A stretch of 62,540 nucleotides of DNA from Methylococcaceae bacterium (GTDB taxonomy: Bacteria > Pseudomonadota > Gammaproteobacteria > Methylococcales > Methylomonadaceae): positions 1-62,540 of the forward strand of contig SPJM01000346.1 in the NCBI GenBank assembly GCA_006844585.1, read 5' to 3'. The position numbers and the translations under genes are program-made. Shown one piece after another: positions 1-9,667 of this stretch (positions are counted from its first letter, which is position 1; every line of letters starts with the position of its first letter). The notes under the pieces were generated by a model. It was not told the origin of the DNA and searched no databases. It saw nothing but the letters and a program-made list of their open reading frames with translations.

Positions 1-344
1 CCGAAAGCATCATATTCACTCTCTTTGCGCTTCGGAAAAGCGGAAACTCCGTTATAAGTCCGAATCGTCGGCATCTGTTCCTTACGACCGGTTAAGATCT
101 TATGCGGATAAGCCTGATGACCGACATCCCAGACCAACTGATCTTTCGGCGTATCGAATACATAATGCAAGGCTACCGTTAATTCCACCGTCCCCAAACC
201 GGCGGCGAAATGACCGCCCGATAAGCTGACCGTGTGGGTCAGGTATTCGCGGAGTTCTTTGGATAGGGCGGGGAGCTGGTTGGTGGGTAGCTTGCGGACA
301 TCAGCCGGATAATCAATCTCTTTTAACAGGGGGTAATCTTTCAT
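1..344 (-). CDS. dxs: 1-deoxy-D-xylulose-5-phosphate synthase, N-terminal part
   Basis: Only the first ~114 residues lie in the window; the gene continues past the left edge. The translation ([18 protein letters not shown], later [36 protein letters not shown] and [12 protein letters not shown]) is the thiamine-diphosphate-binding N-terminus of DXS. This enzyme condenses pyruvate and glyceraldehyde 3-phosphate in the first step of the MEP isoprenoid pathway. Its ATG overlaps the stop of the upstream hpnO gene by one base (TAATG), so it is probably translationally coupled at the end of the hopanoid operon, where it would raise precursor supply for squalene. Confidence 0.93.
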   Translation of the reverse strand, partial: MKDYPLLKEIDYPADVRKLPTNQLPALSKELREYLTHTVSLSGGHFAAGLGTVELTVALHYVFDTPKDQLVWDVGHQAYPHKILTGRKEQMPTIRTYNGVSAFPKRKESEYDAF

Positions 345-1735
345 TACGATTTCTTTTTATTTTTGAGTGCGTGGCTGGCCAGGTTTTTCCCTAAATCCCA
401 AATCGAACCCGGTACTTTATGGGTGTCTGCGATAGTGGCATCAAAAGAATTGACAATCCAGTCGCGGTCTTTTTCGGTCAAATTCAACGGCGGCAACAGT
501 TTGACGACGTTCATGCCGTGACCGGCGACTTGTGAAAGAATACGGTGTTCTTTAAATAAGGGGATGGTGATCATTTGGCAGAACAATCCTTTATTAGCCG
601 TTTCCAGCATTGTCCAGGCGGCTTTTAAGGATAAGCTTTTCGGACTTTGGAATTCAATGGCGATCATCATCCCTTTACCACGCGCTTCCTTGAGGAATTC
701 ATATTGAGAGGTCATTGCATTGATGCTGCTGATGATGTCTTCACCGATTTTGGCGCTGTTTTCCACCAGTTTCTCTTCCTGGATAACATGTAAGGTCGCC
801 AAGCCGGCCGCCATCGCCATATTGTTTTTGGAGAAGGTTGAGCCGTGAACTACCGCTCTGTCCATACGATTAAAGACGGTGTCCATGATTTTTTCCGTCA
901 TCGCCACTGCGCCGACCGGGACGAAGCCTCCTGAGAGCGCTTTCGCCATACAAATCATATCCGGCTGCACCTCCCAATGGTCAATCGCCCAGAATTTGCC
1001 GGTGCGTCCCAGACCGGTTTGCACCTCGTCGGCAACGAATAAAGTACCGTATTTTTGACACAGACGCTGCACTTCAGGTAGATAATGATCATCCGGCACA
1101 TTGACCCCTTTACCTTGCACTGGTTCTACAATGAAGGCGGCTACATCGTTATTGCTTAACGCCTTTTCCAATGCTTCCAGATCATTAAATGGAATGGATT
1201 GACAGCCAGGCAATAACGGGCCGAAACCTTCGCGAAAAATGGGTTCGCCGTTGAGCGATAAGGAGCCCAGGGTTAAGCCGTGATAACCGTGGTCGCAAAA
1301 AACGACTTTTTCGCGTTTAGTGACATAGCGGGAAAACTTGATGGCGGCTTCTACGGACTCGGTGCCTGAGTTGCAAAAAAACATTTTTGTCAGGTTTTCA
1401 GGAGTCGTTTCAAGAATGCGTTCCGCCAATAAACCGCTGAGCAGGGATACATCCATTTGCACCAGGTTCGGCAATTCCGAGGTAAGCGTTTCTTGTAAAG
1501 CTGAAACCACGGTCGGGTGATTGCGACCGACTGCAAACACGCCGAAACCGCTCAATAAATCGAGATATTCCTGATTGTCTTCATCATAAAGATATTGACC
1601 GTTGGCTTTGATATAGTTGCGGTCATAGCCTATGGTTCTTAAAACCCGAACCATTTGGTTGTTAAGATGCTGTTCATGCAAATCAAATTTCCGATCAAAT
1701 TGGTGCGAAAAAAGATCAGCGATACTAAAAGACAT
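344..1735 (-). CDS. hpnO: HpnO-type class III aminotransferase of aminobacteriohopanetriol synthesis
   Basis: A 463-residue class III (ornithine/acetylornithine-like) PLP aminotransferase. Visible motifs are [13 protein letters not shown] (cofactor phosphate binding), [17 protein letters not shown] and the Schiff-base lysine K265 in MAKALSGGF. In known hopanoid producers HpnO places the terminal amino group on the bacteriohopane side chain, giving aminobacteriohopanetriol, the 35-aminohopanoid series characteristic of methanotrophs. It sits 15 bp after hpnN and overlaps dxs by one base, which supports the specific assignment over a generic acetylornithine aminotransferase. Substrate is inferred from context and family. 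Confidence 0.88.
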   Translation of the reverse strand: MSFSIADLFSHQFDRKFDLHEQHLNNQMVRVLRTIGYDRNYIKANGQYLYDEDNQEYLDLLSGFGVFAVGRNHPTVVSALQETLTSELPNLVQMDVSLLSGLLAERILETTPENLTKMFFCNSGTESVEAAIKFSRYVTKREKVVFCDHGYHGLTLGSLSLNGEPIFREGFGPLLPGCQSIPFNDLEALEKALSNNDVAAFIVEPVQGKGVNVPDDHYLPEVQRLCQKYGTLFVADEVQTGLGRTGKFWAIDHWEVQPDMICMAKALSGGFVPVGAVAMTEKIMDTVFNRMDRAVVHGSTFSKNNMAMAAGLATLHVIQEEKLVENSAKIGEDIISSINAMTSQYEFLKEARGKGMMIAIEFQSPKSLSLKAAWTMLETANKGLFCQMITIPLFKEHRILSQVAGHGMNVVKLLPPLNLTEKDRDWIVNSFDATIADTHKVPGSIWDLGKNLASHALKNKKKS

Positions 1736-1750
1736 GGATACCTCGATAGA

Positions 1751-4360
1751 TTAAGTTCGGTTGCCGTAAAAAGCCGGTAAAACGATTAATGTGCAAAGCA
1801 GTGTAAAGGAAATGCCGATAGCAAGCAAAACGCCCATGCTGGCCGTTCCTAAATGTGGATTGAATGTTAAACTGGAAAAACTGCAGAAAGTGGTGAGCGA
1901 GCTGAAAAAAACGCCGCGCGCCGTGCTGCTTTGTAGGACATTGCCGCTGTTGGAATAACCGGATTTTAAGCGGTGCAAAATATGAATGCTGCTGTCTACG
2001 CCCATGCCCATTAACAAAGGGAGGGAGATGATATTGGCGAAATTAAAGGAATTGTCCAGTAGTACATTGGCGGCGCCGGTTAATAGGGAGGCTAATAATA
2101 ACGGGCCGATAATCAATAAGGTGTCTTTAAGGCTTCTTAAAATAATCAGCAGCAGGATAAAAATCGCAATCAGCGCTGAACTGAAAGCCTGAATAAAGGC
2201 TTTGACCACGGCTACGCCGGATGCCTGGTCGGCGACTGGCAAGCCGGTGGCGGCCGGGTCTACCGATTGTACTTCGGTGACGAATTCATTGAGATTTTCA
2301 ACCTGATTTTGGTCTTTGGCCGGGGCAATCAGAATTTTGTAGATTTTGTTCGGGCTGATCCAATGTTCCAATAAATAGCCGGGTAAATCGTCCAAAGTAT
2401 AGGCTTGAGCGCTGATGCTGGATTTCAATCGATTCAAGGTCATCGGCAACAGACTTAGCAGTCGATGCTCCAGGTTTTTAGCGGCGTCAGGCTGTTCGAT
2501 ATCAGCGCTTAATTGATTCAGGTTGTTTTTTAAAGCGCTGATCACTTCCAGTTGTTCAGGTTTGATTTTATTATCGGCTTGTAATTGATCAATTTCAGCG
2601 ATAAAAGCATTTACCGCTTGATTCGGATTGCTATCGACAATGTGTTGTTGATTAAATCCTTCTAATTGATGACCTAAAATCAGCGCGAGTTCATCAAGAA
2701 TCTCCAGTTTTTCATTTTGATCCAAGGCCACCAGGTCATTCACCATAATGGTTTGATGCACCGACGGCAATTCATTCAATTGCTTAGCGACTTGTTGGGC
2801 GGATTGAAGGTCTTCGGCTAGCGCGATCAAGGCGAAAGGCGAGTCATCCTTGGATTTCAATAATTCTTTAATGGTGGCGACCGATTCGCTGTTCGGGTCG
2901 CGCATATTGATTGGATTGGAGTCAAAAACCAATTGCGTCAGAATAGCCCCGGAAGCTAAGGCGAAAATAATGGAATAAACTTTGATGCGAGTGCTTTGGC
3001 GCACCGGCAATTCATTAATAAAAGTCGGCAATAACCGCGCTTTCATCGGTTTCACATTTTTGACCTGTAAAACATCCAATAAAGCAGGAATGATGGTTAA
3101 TGAAACTCCCAAGCCGATAAACATACTGACGCCGGAGATAATGCCTAATTCTGAAACGCCGGAAAAGTCGGTGGGGATGAACGCTAAAAAACCGATTGAT
3201 GTGGTGAGGGCGCATAGGAATATGGATACGCCGACGGTGGAAATACTGTGCTTAATGGCGTCGGTATTATTCATGCCCTGGCCGAGACATTCGCGGTAAT
3301 GCAGGCAGACGTGTATGGCGTAGTCTACGCCCAGTCCGATATAAAGTACGGCGAATGAAATACTGATCAGGTTCAGATGACCGATGGCGACTGTCGCGAA
3401 ACCGGCGGTTAATATCAAACCCATGATTAAGGCAAAGAATGTAGCAATCAATAGTTTGTATGAGCGTAAGCCGATGAGTAATGATGCGCAGACTAATAAT
3501 AATGAGACCACCCCGGCCACCACTGCGCCGTGACTGACGCCTGCAAGCTCCTCATGTTCTAAGGCGATTTCGCCGGTAATGCGGATATTGACCGCTGGAT
3601 ATTGCGTGGTGATTTCGGCCATTTCCCGGCGCGCCGCGTTAAGCGAGGTCTCAGCCGGCAAGATAGCGTTATAATCCATTATAGGACGGGCGACGACGAT
3701 GGTGCGGTTGGTTTGACTATTGAGTTTGTTTTGGCCTAATAAGCTTTGCCAGGATAAGCGTTTATGATTGCCTTGTAATTCATCCTGTACGGAATCATTA
3801 ATAGCGTTTAGTAATGGACTGATGTCCATCGGCAGTTCATCATCTTGCTGTTTGAGCGCTTGAGTAATGATGTCAAACAAGCCTTGCAAATGAAAATTTT
3901 GCGAAAGGTAGCCGAGAAAAGGCTGGGCGTCTGTTAATTTTGCGGATAATTCTTCCAGCTCATCATGCTCTAAATACAATAAGGCTTGTTGCCGGAAAAA
4001 TGCATTATCGGTGGGAATATAGACTGAACGAAAATGTTGAGGAATGGCTGTGATACGCTGTTCTAGTTGTTTTGCCGCTAATGTTGATTCTTCCGGGGTG
4101 AGCGCTTCCACCACGAATAGAATGGCGCCGGAATCTTGAGGGAACTCCTTTTCCATGCGCACGCGATTTTTTTGGAACGGCAGTTCAGGAGAGAGTAGTT
4201 CCGAGGAGTTGGTATTAACACCCAGATGGGCAATGGTGTAATACAGGGAAAAACCGGACAGCACGCAGCTTAAGAAAATCAAGGTTAACGGGAAGCGTAA
4301 AACGCCGTTCCCCCAAAAATTTAAAAAACGTTCGATGCAGGTGGATGTAGATGTGCTCAT
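1751..4360 (-). CDS. hpnN: HpnN hopanoid RND transporter (MMPL family)
   Basis: An 869-residue inner-membrane protein with the duplicated RND layout: an N-terminal transmembrane segment, a large periplasmic loop, six clustered membrane segments (roughly 270-455), a second periplasmic loop and a second membrane block (roughly 700-865). The paired motif GLGVDYAIHVCLHYRE and GMGVDSSIHILHRLKS at the equivalent position of each half is typical of HpnN/MMPL proteins. HpnN moves hopanoids from the inner to the outer membrane. It lies 9 bp after hpnG and 15 bp before hpnO. The family call is clear; hopanoid specificity relies on the operon. Confidence 0.92.
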   Translation of the reverse strand: MSTSTSTCIERFLNFWGNGVLRFPLTLIFLSCVLSGFSLYYTIAHLGVNTNSSELLSPELPFQKNRVRMEKEFPQDSGAILFVVEALTPEESTLAAKQLEQRITAIPQHFRSVYIPTDNAFFRQQALLYLEHDELEELSAKLTDAQPFLGYLSQNFHLQGLFDIITQALKQQDDELPMDISPLLNAINDSVQDELQGNHKRLSWQSLLGQNKLNSQTNRTIVVARPIMDYNAILPAETSLNAARREMAEITTQYPAVNIRITGEIALEHEELAGVSHGAVVAGVVSLLLVCASLLIGLRSYKLLIATFFALIMGLILTAGFATVAIGHLNLISISFAVLYIGLGVDYAIHVCLHYRECLGQGMNNTDAIKHSISTVGVSIFLCALTTSIGFLAFIPTDFSGVSELGIISGVSMFIGLGVSLTIIPALLDVLQVKNVKPMKARLLPTFINELPVRQSTRIKVYSIIFALASGAILTQLVFDSNPINMRDPNSESVATIKELLKSKDDSPFALIALAEDLQSAQQVAKQLNELPSVHQTIMVNDLVALDQNEKLEILDELALILGHQLEGFNQQHIVDSNPNQAVNAFIAEIDQLQADNKIKPEQLEVISALKNNLNQLSADIEQPDAAKNLEHRLLSLLPMTLNRLKSSISAQAYTLDDLPGYLLEHWISPNKIYKILIAPAKDQNQVENLNEFVTEVQSVDPAATGLPVADQASGVAVVKAFIQAFSSALIAIFILLLIILRSLKDTLLIIGPLLLASLLTGAANVLLDNSFNFANIISLPLLMGMGVDSSIHILHRLKSGYSNSGNVLQSSTARGVFFSSLTTFCSFSSLTFNPHLGTASMGVLLAIGISFTLLCTLIVLPAFYGNRT

Positions 4361-4369
4361 GCTGAGTGT

Positions 4370-5068
4370 TTAACAAATATTTTGCAAGTGTGCTGCGGTA
4401 GCTTTTAATGTGTGGTTGGCTTTTTTGAAATGCAAGCCTAGGCGAATCAAAGCAGGGATTTCCCAAAGGTGAAGCAGAATATGGCGAATCAGTTTATTGA
4501 AATTGATTTCGCCGGATGCTTCCATTGCCTGGTCAACAGCCTGAGGTAAAGGGAAATCAACCGGGTCGGCGATAGCGCGTATCGTTAAAAAAGGAACATT
4601 GTTATCCCGACAAATGCGGGCGACGGCGAAACTTTCCATATCTAAAGCCAGTGCGGATGTTCGCTGATTAAAATCCTTTTTTTCCCGAGTTGAGGCAATG
4701 ATGCGGCTGCTATCGGCCATTTTACCGTTAACCACATTTAAATCAGTGTTTAATGTTTTAACAACGCGGTTTTGCCAATTTTTGTCGCAGACAATCATAT
4801 TGCCTTGTTCATCTTCAAGGCTATCGGCGACAACTAGATCGCCGGATTTAAGCTGTTCCGTTAATGCGGCGGCGCATCCCCAGCTGATCAGTTGTTGAGC
4901 GCCTTGCGCTATTAATTGTTTGGCGGCTGTTTCAGCATTAGCCGCGCCTGCGCCGGCATAAGCAATCAAGACTTGACTGTTCAACCAGCTAAAGTCGCCT
5001 TTGTTTAATTTTTCCGATGTGAGACTGGCCAGTTCTTCCGGCAGCGCAACGATAATCCCGCTGATCAC
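4370..5068 (-). CDS. hpnG: HpnG adenosylhopane nucleosidase/phosphorylase
   Basis: A 232-residue member of the nucleoside phosphorylase/MTA-SAH nucleosidase fold, with an N-terminal IIVALPEELASL, a central SWGCAAAL and ALDMESFAVARICRD, the conserved Met-Glu purine-nucleoside contact. HpnG removes adenine from adenosylhopane to give ribosylhopane. The start is GTG, overlapping the shc TGA stop by four bases (GTGA), so the two are probably translationally coupled. The sequence alone would also allow a generic nucleosidase; the position between shc and hpnN decides. Confidence 0.9.
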   Translation of the reverse strand: MISGIIVALPEELASLTSEKLNKGDFSWLNSQVLIAYAGAGAANAETAAKQLIAQGAQQLISWGCAAALTEQLKSGDLVVADSLEDEQGNMIVCDKNWQNRVVKTLNTDLNVVNGKMADSSRIIASTREKKDFNQRTSALALDMESFAVARICRDNNVPFLTIRAIADPVDFPLPQAVDQAMEASGEINFNKLIRHILLHLWEIPALIRLGLHFKKANHTLKATAAHLQNIC

Positions 5069-7020
5069 TGCTGTTTTAACTCATTGCGGTATCGCGCCAG
5101 CGCCCATAGCGGGAAGAACTTGTCGTAGCCGTGGTATTTCAAATAGAAAACTCTTGGAAAGCCGGGCGCGGTGAAGCATTTATCATCCCAGGAGCCATCC
5201 GCCAGTTGTGATTTCAAAATGAAATCAATGCCGCGTTTGACTTCCGGGCAATCTTCTTCGCCTGCTGCGATCAAGCCCAATACCGCCCAAGCGGTTTGGA
5301 ATGCGGTGCTGAAGTGATATTTACCGCGGAATTTTTCATCGTCATGATAGCTGTTGTTATCTTCGCCCCAGCCGCCGTCTTCGCGTTGTACGCTTTTCAG
5401 CCACTCTGCGGCTTTGGTGTACAAAGGATCTGATTTAGGAATGTTTGTTTGTTCCAGGCCTAACAATACCGACCAAGTACCGTAAATATAGTTGGTGCCC
5501 CAACGTCCGAACCAGCTTCCGTCTGCTTCTTGTTCGCTGCGCAAATAATCCAAAGTGCGATGTAAAGCGGGCAAATATTCGTCATGGTTTTGGCAGACTT
5601 TCGCCATTAACATGGCGCAGCGGGCGCTGACATCAGCTGTCGGCGGGTCTAATAACGCGCCGTGGTCAGCAAAAGGAATTTCATCTAAATAATGATAAGT
5701 ATTATCGACATCAAAAGCGCCGTAGCCGCCGTTTTTCGACTGCATGCCAACGATCCAGCGAGTGGCCAGGTGAATTGAATCGTCCATTTCCGGGTAATCG
5801 GAATCAGCCATCGCAAAGGCAACCACGGCGGTATCATCAACATCCGGGTAATAAGGGTTTTCAAACTGGAACGCCCAGCCGCCGCCTTCCAGATTCGGGC
5901 GAGCTATCTGCCAATCACCGGGTTCATCTGTCAATTGTTTGCTTTTTAACCAGTCGTATGCGCGGGTTAAGGCTTGACGATTGCCGCTCTTATCAGACTC
6001 TTGCAAGGCCAATGCGGCCAAGCCGGTATCCCAAACCGGCGACAAACACGGTTGGCAATAGGCGTCTTCATCGTTAATCACCAATAATTTATCAATGGCT
6101 TGGCGCGCAGTGACTACATTAGGGTGATCGTGCGGCATGCCTAATAATAGCATTGCTTCATAAGCGTTAACCATAGCCGGGAAAATGCCGCCCAGCCCAT
6201 CTTCGCCGTTTAAACGCTCGGTGAACCAAGCTAATGCTTTATCTATGGCGCGTTGATGCATCTTCTTGCTAATCAATGGTCGTGTTACCCGTCCCAATTT
6301 GTCCAGCGCCAGAAAAAATTTGTTTAACAGCGTGCGTTCCGGAAAATAATGTTTTTCTTCATCCGGGTGGGTGACGAACAATTCCAGAATATCTACTTTG
6401 TGTGGGTTTTTCGCAGTGGCTTTTAAAGTGCATAAAATAAACAAAGGCACCATCACCGTGCGCGACCAATAAGACACTTTATCCAAATGAAAAGGGAACC
6501 ATTTGGGAAACAGCATGATTTCCACCGGGATATAAGGGACGCCGCGCCACGGTAGCTGCTCGAATGTGGCAAGTGCAATGCGAGTGAACACATTGGCCTT
6601 AGCCGCGCCGCCGCAGGATAAAATGTATTCGCGCAGTTTTTGCATATGCGGCGCATCTATATCGTCCCCGGCTAATTTCAGCGCATAGTAAACTTTTACG
6701 CTACCGCTAATATCGCCTGCGCCGCCGGTAAACAAAGGATAGCTGCCGTCTTCAGATTGACGCTTTCGCAAATATACGGCGATTTTTGCTTGTAAAGCCT
6801 CGTCAATATCGTCCAAGTAATGCATCATTAAGATGTATTCCGCAGGGATAGTGCAATCGGCTTCCAACTCGAATAACCAGTAACCGTCTTCATGTTGTAA
6901 ATCCAACAAATATTGTTGGGCTTTAGAGATGGCCTGGTCGAGATTCGAGGGAATGGATGTTGACCTTGTGTTAACATCCGCTAAATCCGGATAAGTTGCT
7001 GCATTCGCTTCTGTAAACAT
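5065..7020 (-). CDS. shc: squalene-hopene cyclase
   Basis: A 651-residue class II triterpene cyclase of normal length. It carries the catalytic DXDD acid motif as D393-V-D395-D396 and several QW-type repeats along the chain (for example QHEDGYWLFELEADC near 40, and QREDGGWGEDNNSY, QLADGSWDD and EADGSWFGRWG in the C-terminal half). It protonates and cyclises squalene to hopene/diplopterol as a monotopic membrane enzyme. It is 22 bp downstream of squalene synthase and overlaps hpnG by four bases. The C-terminal YLKYHGYDKFFPLWAL is characteristic of bacterial SHC. Identification is secure. Confidence 0.97.
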   Translation of the reverse strand: MFTEANAATYPDLADVNTRSTSIPSNLDQAISKAQQYLLDLQHEDGYWLFELEADCTIPAEYILMMHYLDDIDEALQAKIAVYLRKRQSEDGSYPLFTGGAGDISGSVKVYYALKLAGDDIDAPHMQKLREYILSCGGAAKANVFTRIALATFEQLPWRGVPYIPVEIMLFPKWFPFHLDKVSYWSRTVMVPLFILCTLKATAKNPHKVDILELFVTHPDEEKHYFPERTLLNKFFLALDKLGRVTRPLISKKMHQRAIDKALAWFTERLNGEDGLGGIFPAMVNAYEAMLLLGMPHDHPNVVTARQAIDKLLVINDEDAYCQPCLSPVWDTGLAALALQESDKSGNRQALTRAYDWLKSKQLTDEPGDWQIARPNLEGGGWAFQFENPYYPDVDDTAVVAFAMADSDYPEMDDSIHLATRWIVGMQSKNGGYGAFDVDNTYHYLDEIPFADHGALLDPPTADVSARCAMLMAKVCQNHDEYLPALHRTLDYLRSEQEADGSWFGRWGTNYIYGTWSVLLGLEQTNIPKSDPLYTKAAEWLKSVQREDGGWGEDNNSYHDDEKFRGKYHFSTAFQTAWAVLGLIAAGEEDCPEVKRGIDFILKSQLADGSWDDKCFTAPGFPRVFYLKYHGYDKFFPLWALARYRNELKQQ

Positions 7021-7042
7021 GATGATTCCTTATATTTTCAGG

Positions 7043-8122
7043 TTACGCGGATGGCGAATAATGCCAATCAGGTGTTTTAAGTTTTCGGCAAGAAAGATTA
7101 AATAAAAGTGACAACAGGCTGTTGCTGCGCACGCTCAATTTGGTAGCTAAAATTGTTGCTTTAACGCTGTTGCGCGTGATTTTGACTTGCTCTGATCGGG
7201 TAAAGTCTAAATTGTCTTTGATTTTTCTGAGCGTCAATACCGCCATGCCCAAGGCCCACAGGCAAAAGTTCCTGATCCCGGTTTCATGGCTGGGTAACAA
7301 TTGGGTATAGGTGAGGGCGTTTTGCAAATGTTGTTGGGCGATGCCGATTAAATGTTCCAGACCGGCTTTAAATTCAGCGCTATTATTGTCTGCATTCAAA
7401 TCAGCCAGTTGATAGCCGGTTTCATCAAAAATATCTTGAGGCAGCCAGCAAACGCCGCGCTCGGCATCATCCCAAATGTCTTTGAGAATGTTGGTCATTT
7501 GTAAACCTTGTCCGAAAGAAACCGAAAGCGCAAGCAATTCTTCCTTGTGTTGGTTTATTTCTTCAGAGTAATGACAAAACAACTTGGCTAGCATCTCACC
7601 TACGCAACCGGCGACGTAATAGCAATAATCATCCATGTCAGCCATGGTGTTTAAGCCTGCGCTTAGATTCAACGCTTGAAATTTCGGCATGCCGTCGGCC
7701 ATGGTGGAGACGCATTCGGCTAAAGCGTCAATTTGTTGCTGAGCAAAGCTATGGGTGATGGCAATCACGCGCGGCGTCAATTGGATCAAACTATGTTCGG
7801 CCGGTATGGTTTGTTCGGATAACAGCGGCGCCAATTCCTTGGCGAATTGCTCGGCATTCAAACCGGTGCGGGTGATTTCAATAAATTGTCCGCAAAAATG
7901 TTTTTTCTGTTCAGCATTGAGCGAGACTTCGTCTTCAATAGTGTCTACGATTCGGCATAATAAGTAAGCATTGGCGACCGGCGCATAAAGTCCTTCAGGC
8001 AGTTGAGGAATAGTCAGGGCGAAGGTGCGCGATACCCCCTCCAGTAAAACCGCTTGCAGTTCAGAGTCCGTTAGATTAATTAAGGTTTCCGCGTTATTCG
8101 CTGAGATTTGAGTTCCACTCAT
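7043..8122 (-). CDS. sqs: squalene synthase (farnesyl-diphosphate farnesyltransferase), eukaryote-like type
   Basis: A 359-residue trans-isoprenyl diphosphate synthase. It has SRTFALTIPQLP near the N-terminus, the first aspartate-rich motif D60-T-I-E-D64 and the second D215-I-W-D218-D219, all for Mg-diphosphate binding. The length and N-terminal motif fit single-enzyme squalene synthase rather than the shorter (~280 aa) HpnC/HpnD pair used by many bacteria, and no hpnC, hpnD or hpnE is present in the window. It is first in the minus-strand hopanoid operon, so its product feeds the adjacent cyclase directly. The C-terminus (320-359) is basic and serine-rich, without an obvious membrane anchor. 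Confidence 0.87.
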   Translation of the reverse strand: MSGTQISANNAETLINLTDSELQAVLLEGVSRTFALTIPQLPEGLYAPVANAYLLCRIVDTIEDEVSLNAEQKKHFCGQFIEITRTGLNAEQFAKELAPLLSEQTIPAEHSLIQLTPRVIAITHSFAQQQIDALAECVSTMADGMPKFQALNLSAGLNTMADMDDYCYYVAGCVGEMLAKLFCHYSEEINQHKEELLALSVSFGQGLQMTNILKDIWDDAERGVCWLPQDIFDETGYQLADLNADNNSAEFKAGLEHLIGIAQQHLQNALTYTQLLPSHETGIRNFCLWALGMAVLTLRKIKDNLDFTRSEQVKITRNSVKATILATKLSVRSNSLLSLLFNLSCRKLKTPDWHYSPSA

Positions 8123-8563
8123 GTGTTTTTGCTTACTTAAAAAGGATTAATAAGGTAATGATAGACTGTTTGTTGGGGTTTTGCAAAGTCTTGTTGTTTT
8201 GAAACAAAATCAGAACTTGATGCGACTGGTTTTATATTTTAATGGAATGCTAAAACATTATATATAATAGTTGCTTATGGGGATTTTAAAGTCCTAATGG
8301 AGGTCTGATATTTGTTGAGAAAAGCATGAATTCATGCGATTATAATTTTCAGATTTGTTGTTTTTTTTTATTTTTACTGGAGAAAATAAAAAAAAAGTAG
8401 TATTCTTTTATCCCTTGTTGTAGTTGATAAAGCTGCGATATTTATATAAAAACTTTTTAGAAGCAATGAGTTGTGAGTTTTTTTAGCGCTTTTATAAAGT
8501 TTTTCTGTTGTGATAGTGCAACAGGTTTGATTTCGGAATTGATAATTTCAGGAGTGTAAGCAA
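8123..8563. other. divergent intergenic region of the hopanoid locus
   Basis: These 441 bp separate the divergently transcribed sqs operon and hpnH operon and must hold the promoters of both. The stretch is strongly AT-rich, with T and A runs around 8361-8400 and several TATAAT-like words (for example around 8264-8272), so no single promoter can be chosen by eye. No ORF with a ribosome-binding site, no repeat copy and no recognisable RNA motif was seen. On the plus strand it ends with a good Shine-Dalgarno (caggag) nine bases before the GTG of hpnH. Confidence 0.5.
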
Positions 8564-9667
8564 GTGAGTGTACCTTTACGTCAACAGATTGCAGTGGGCA
8601 GCTATTTGATTAAACAAAAGCTGAAAGGCGTTAAAAAATACCCTTTAGTGCTGATGCTGGAGCCCTTGTTTCGGTGTAACTTAGCTTGCGCGGGTTGTGG
8701 TAAAATTGATTATCCTGACGATATCTTAAATAAGCGTTTATCCGTACAAGAATGTTTGGAAGCGGTTGATGAATGTGATGCGCCGATGGTGTCGATTCCC
8801 GGCGGCGAGCCGTTAATTCATAAAGATATGCCTGAAATTGTTGAAGGCATTATTGCTCGTAAAAAGTTTGTTTATCTTTGCACCAACGCTTTGTTGCTGA
8901 AAAAACGCATTAATGATTACAAGCCTTCTCCTTATTTAACTTTTTCCATTCATTTGGATGGCAATCAAGAACGTCATGATCATTCGGTTTGTCAAGAAGG
9001 CGTTTACGATATTGCCGTGGAAGCGATCAAGATGGCTTTGGAAAAAGGTTTCCGGGTCACTATTAATTGCACTCTGTTCCAGGGCGAAACAGCGCCGGAA
9101 GTGGCGGAATTCTTAGATTATATGACTGAATTAGGCGTGGAAGGCATTACTATTGCGCCGGGCTTTAGTTATGAAAAAGCGCCGATGCAGGATGTCTTTA
9201 TTAAAGGCAGAGATGTTAAAGAATTGTTTAGAGGAATTTTCAAATTAGGCAAGCAGCGTAAGCAAAAATGGAAGTTGAATCATTCCTCTTTATACCTTGA
9301 CTTCTTGGCGGGCAATCAGAATTATGATTGTACGCCTTGGGGAAATCCTACCCGCAATATTTTCGGTTGGCAGAAGCCTTGCTATTTGCTTGATAATGAG
9401 GGATACGCCTCCAGTTTCAAAGAGCTTTTAAGCGATACGCCTTGGGATAAATACGGCTCAGTGAAAAATCCTAAATGCGCAAGTTGTATGGCGCATTGCG
9501 GTTATGAAGCAACCTCGGTTGAGGATACCTTGAAAAATCCGCTGAAAGCTTTGTGGGTCAGCATGGTGGGACCAAAAACAGAAGGCGATATGTTGCCGGA
9601 AAAAACACCGGAATATGAAGACGATTTACCATCAATCAAAGGTATTCCTGTCAAAATCGAGTCTTAA
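8564..9667 (+). CDS. hpnH: HpnH adenosylhopane synthase (radical SAM)
   Basis: A 367-residue radical-SAM enzyme with the iron-sulfur motif C38-x3-C42-x2-C45 (CNLACAGC) and SIPGGEP as the glycine-rich SAM contact. A C-terminal cysteine set (CASCMAHCGYE near 305) is typical of the HpnH family with its DUF3463 extension. It adds a 5'-deoxyadenosyl radical to hopene, producing adenosylhopane, the committed step of C35 hopanoid synthesis. The GTG start is preceded by caggag at good spacing. Its stop overlaps the next ATG (TAATG). The product would be trimmed by HpnG from the opposite-strand operon. Confidence 0.95.
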   Translation: MSVPLRQQIAVGSYLIKQKLKGVKKYPLVLMLEPLFRCNLACAGCGKIDYPDDILNKRLSVQECLEAVDECDAPMVSIPGGEPLIHKDMPEIVEGIIARKKFVYLCTNALLLKKRINDYKPSPYLTFSIHLDGNQERHDHSVCQEGVYDIAVEAIKMALEKGFRVTINCTLFQGETAPEVAEFLDYMTELGVEGITIAPGFSYEKAPMQDVFIKGRDVKELFRGIFKLGKQRKQKWKLNHSSLYLDFLAGNQNYDCTPWGNPTRNIFGWQKPCYLLDNEGYASSFKELLSDTPWDKYGSVKNPKCASCMAHCGYEATSVEDTLKNPLKALWVSMVGPKTEGDMLPEKTPEYEDDLPSIKGIPVKIES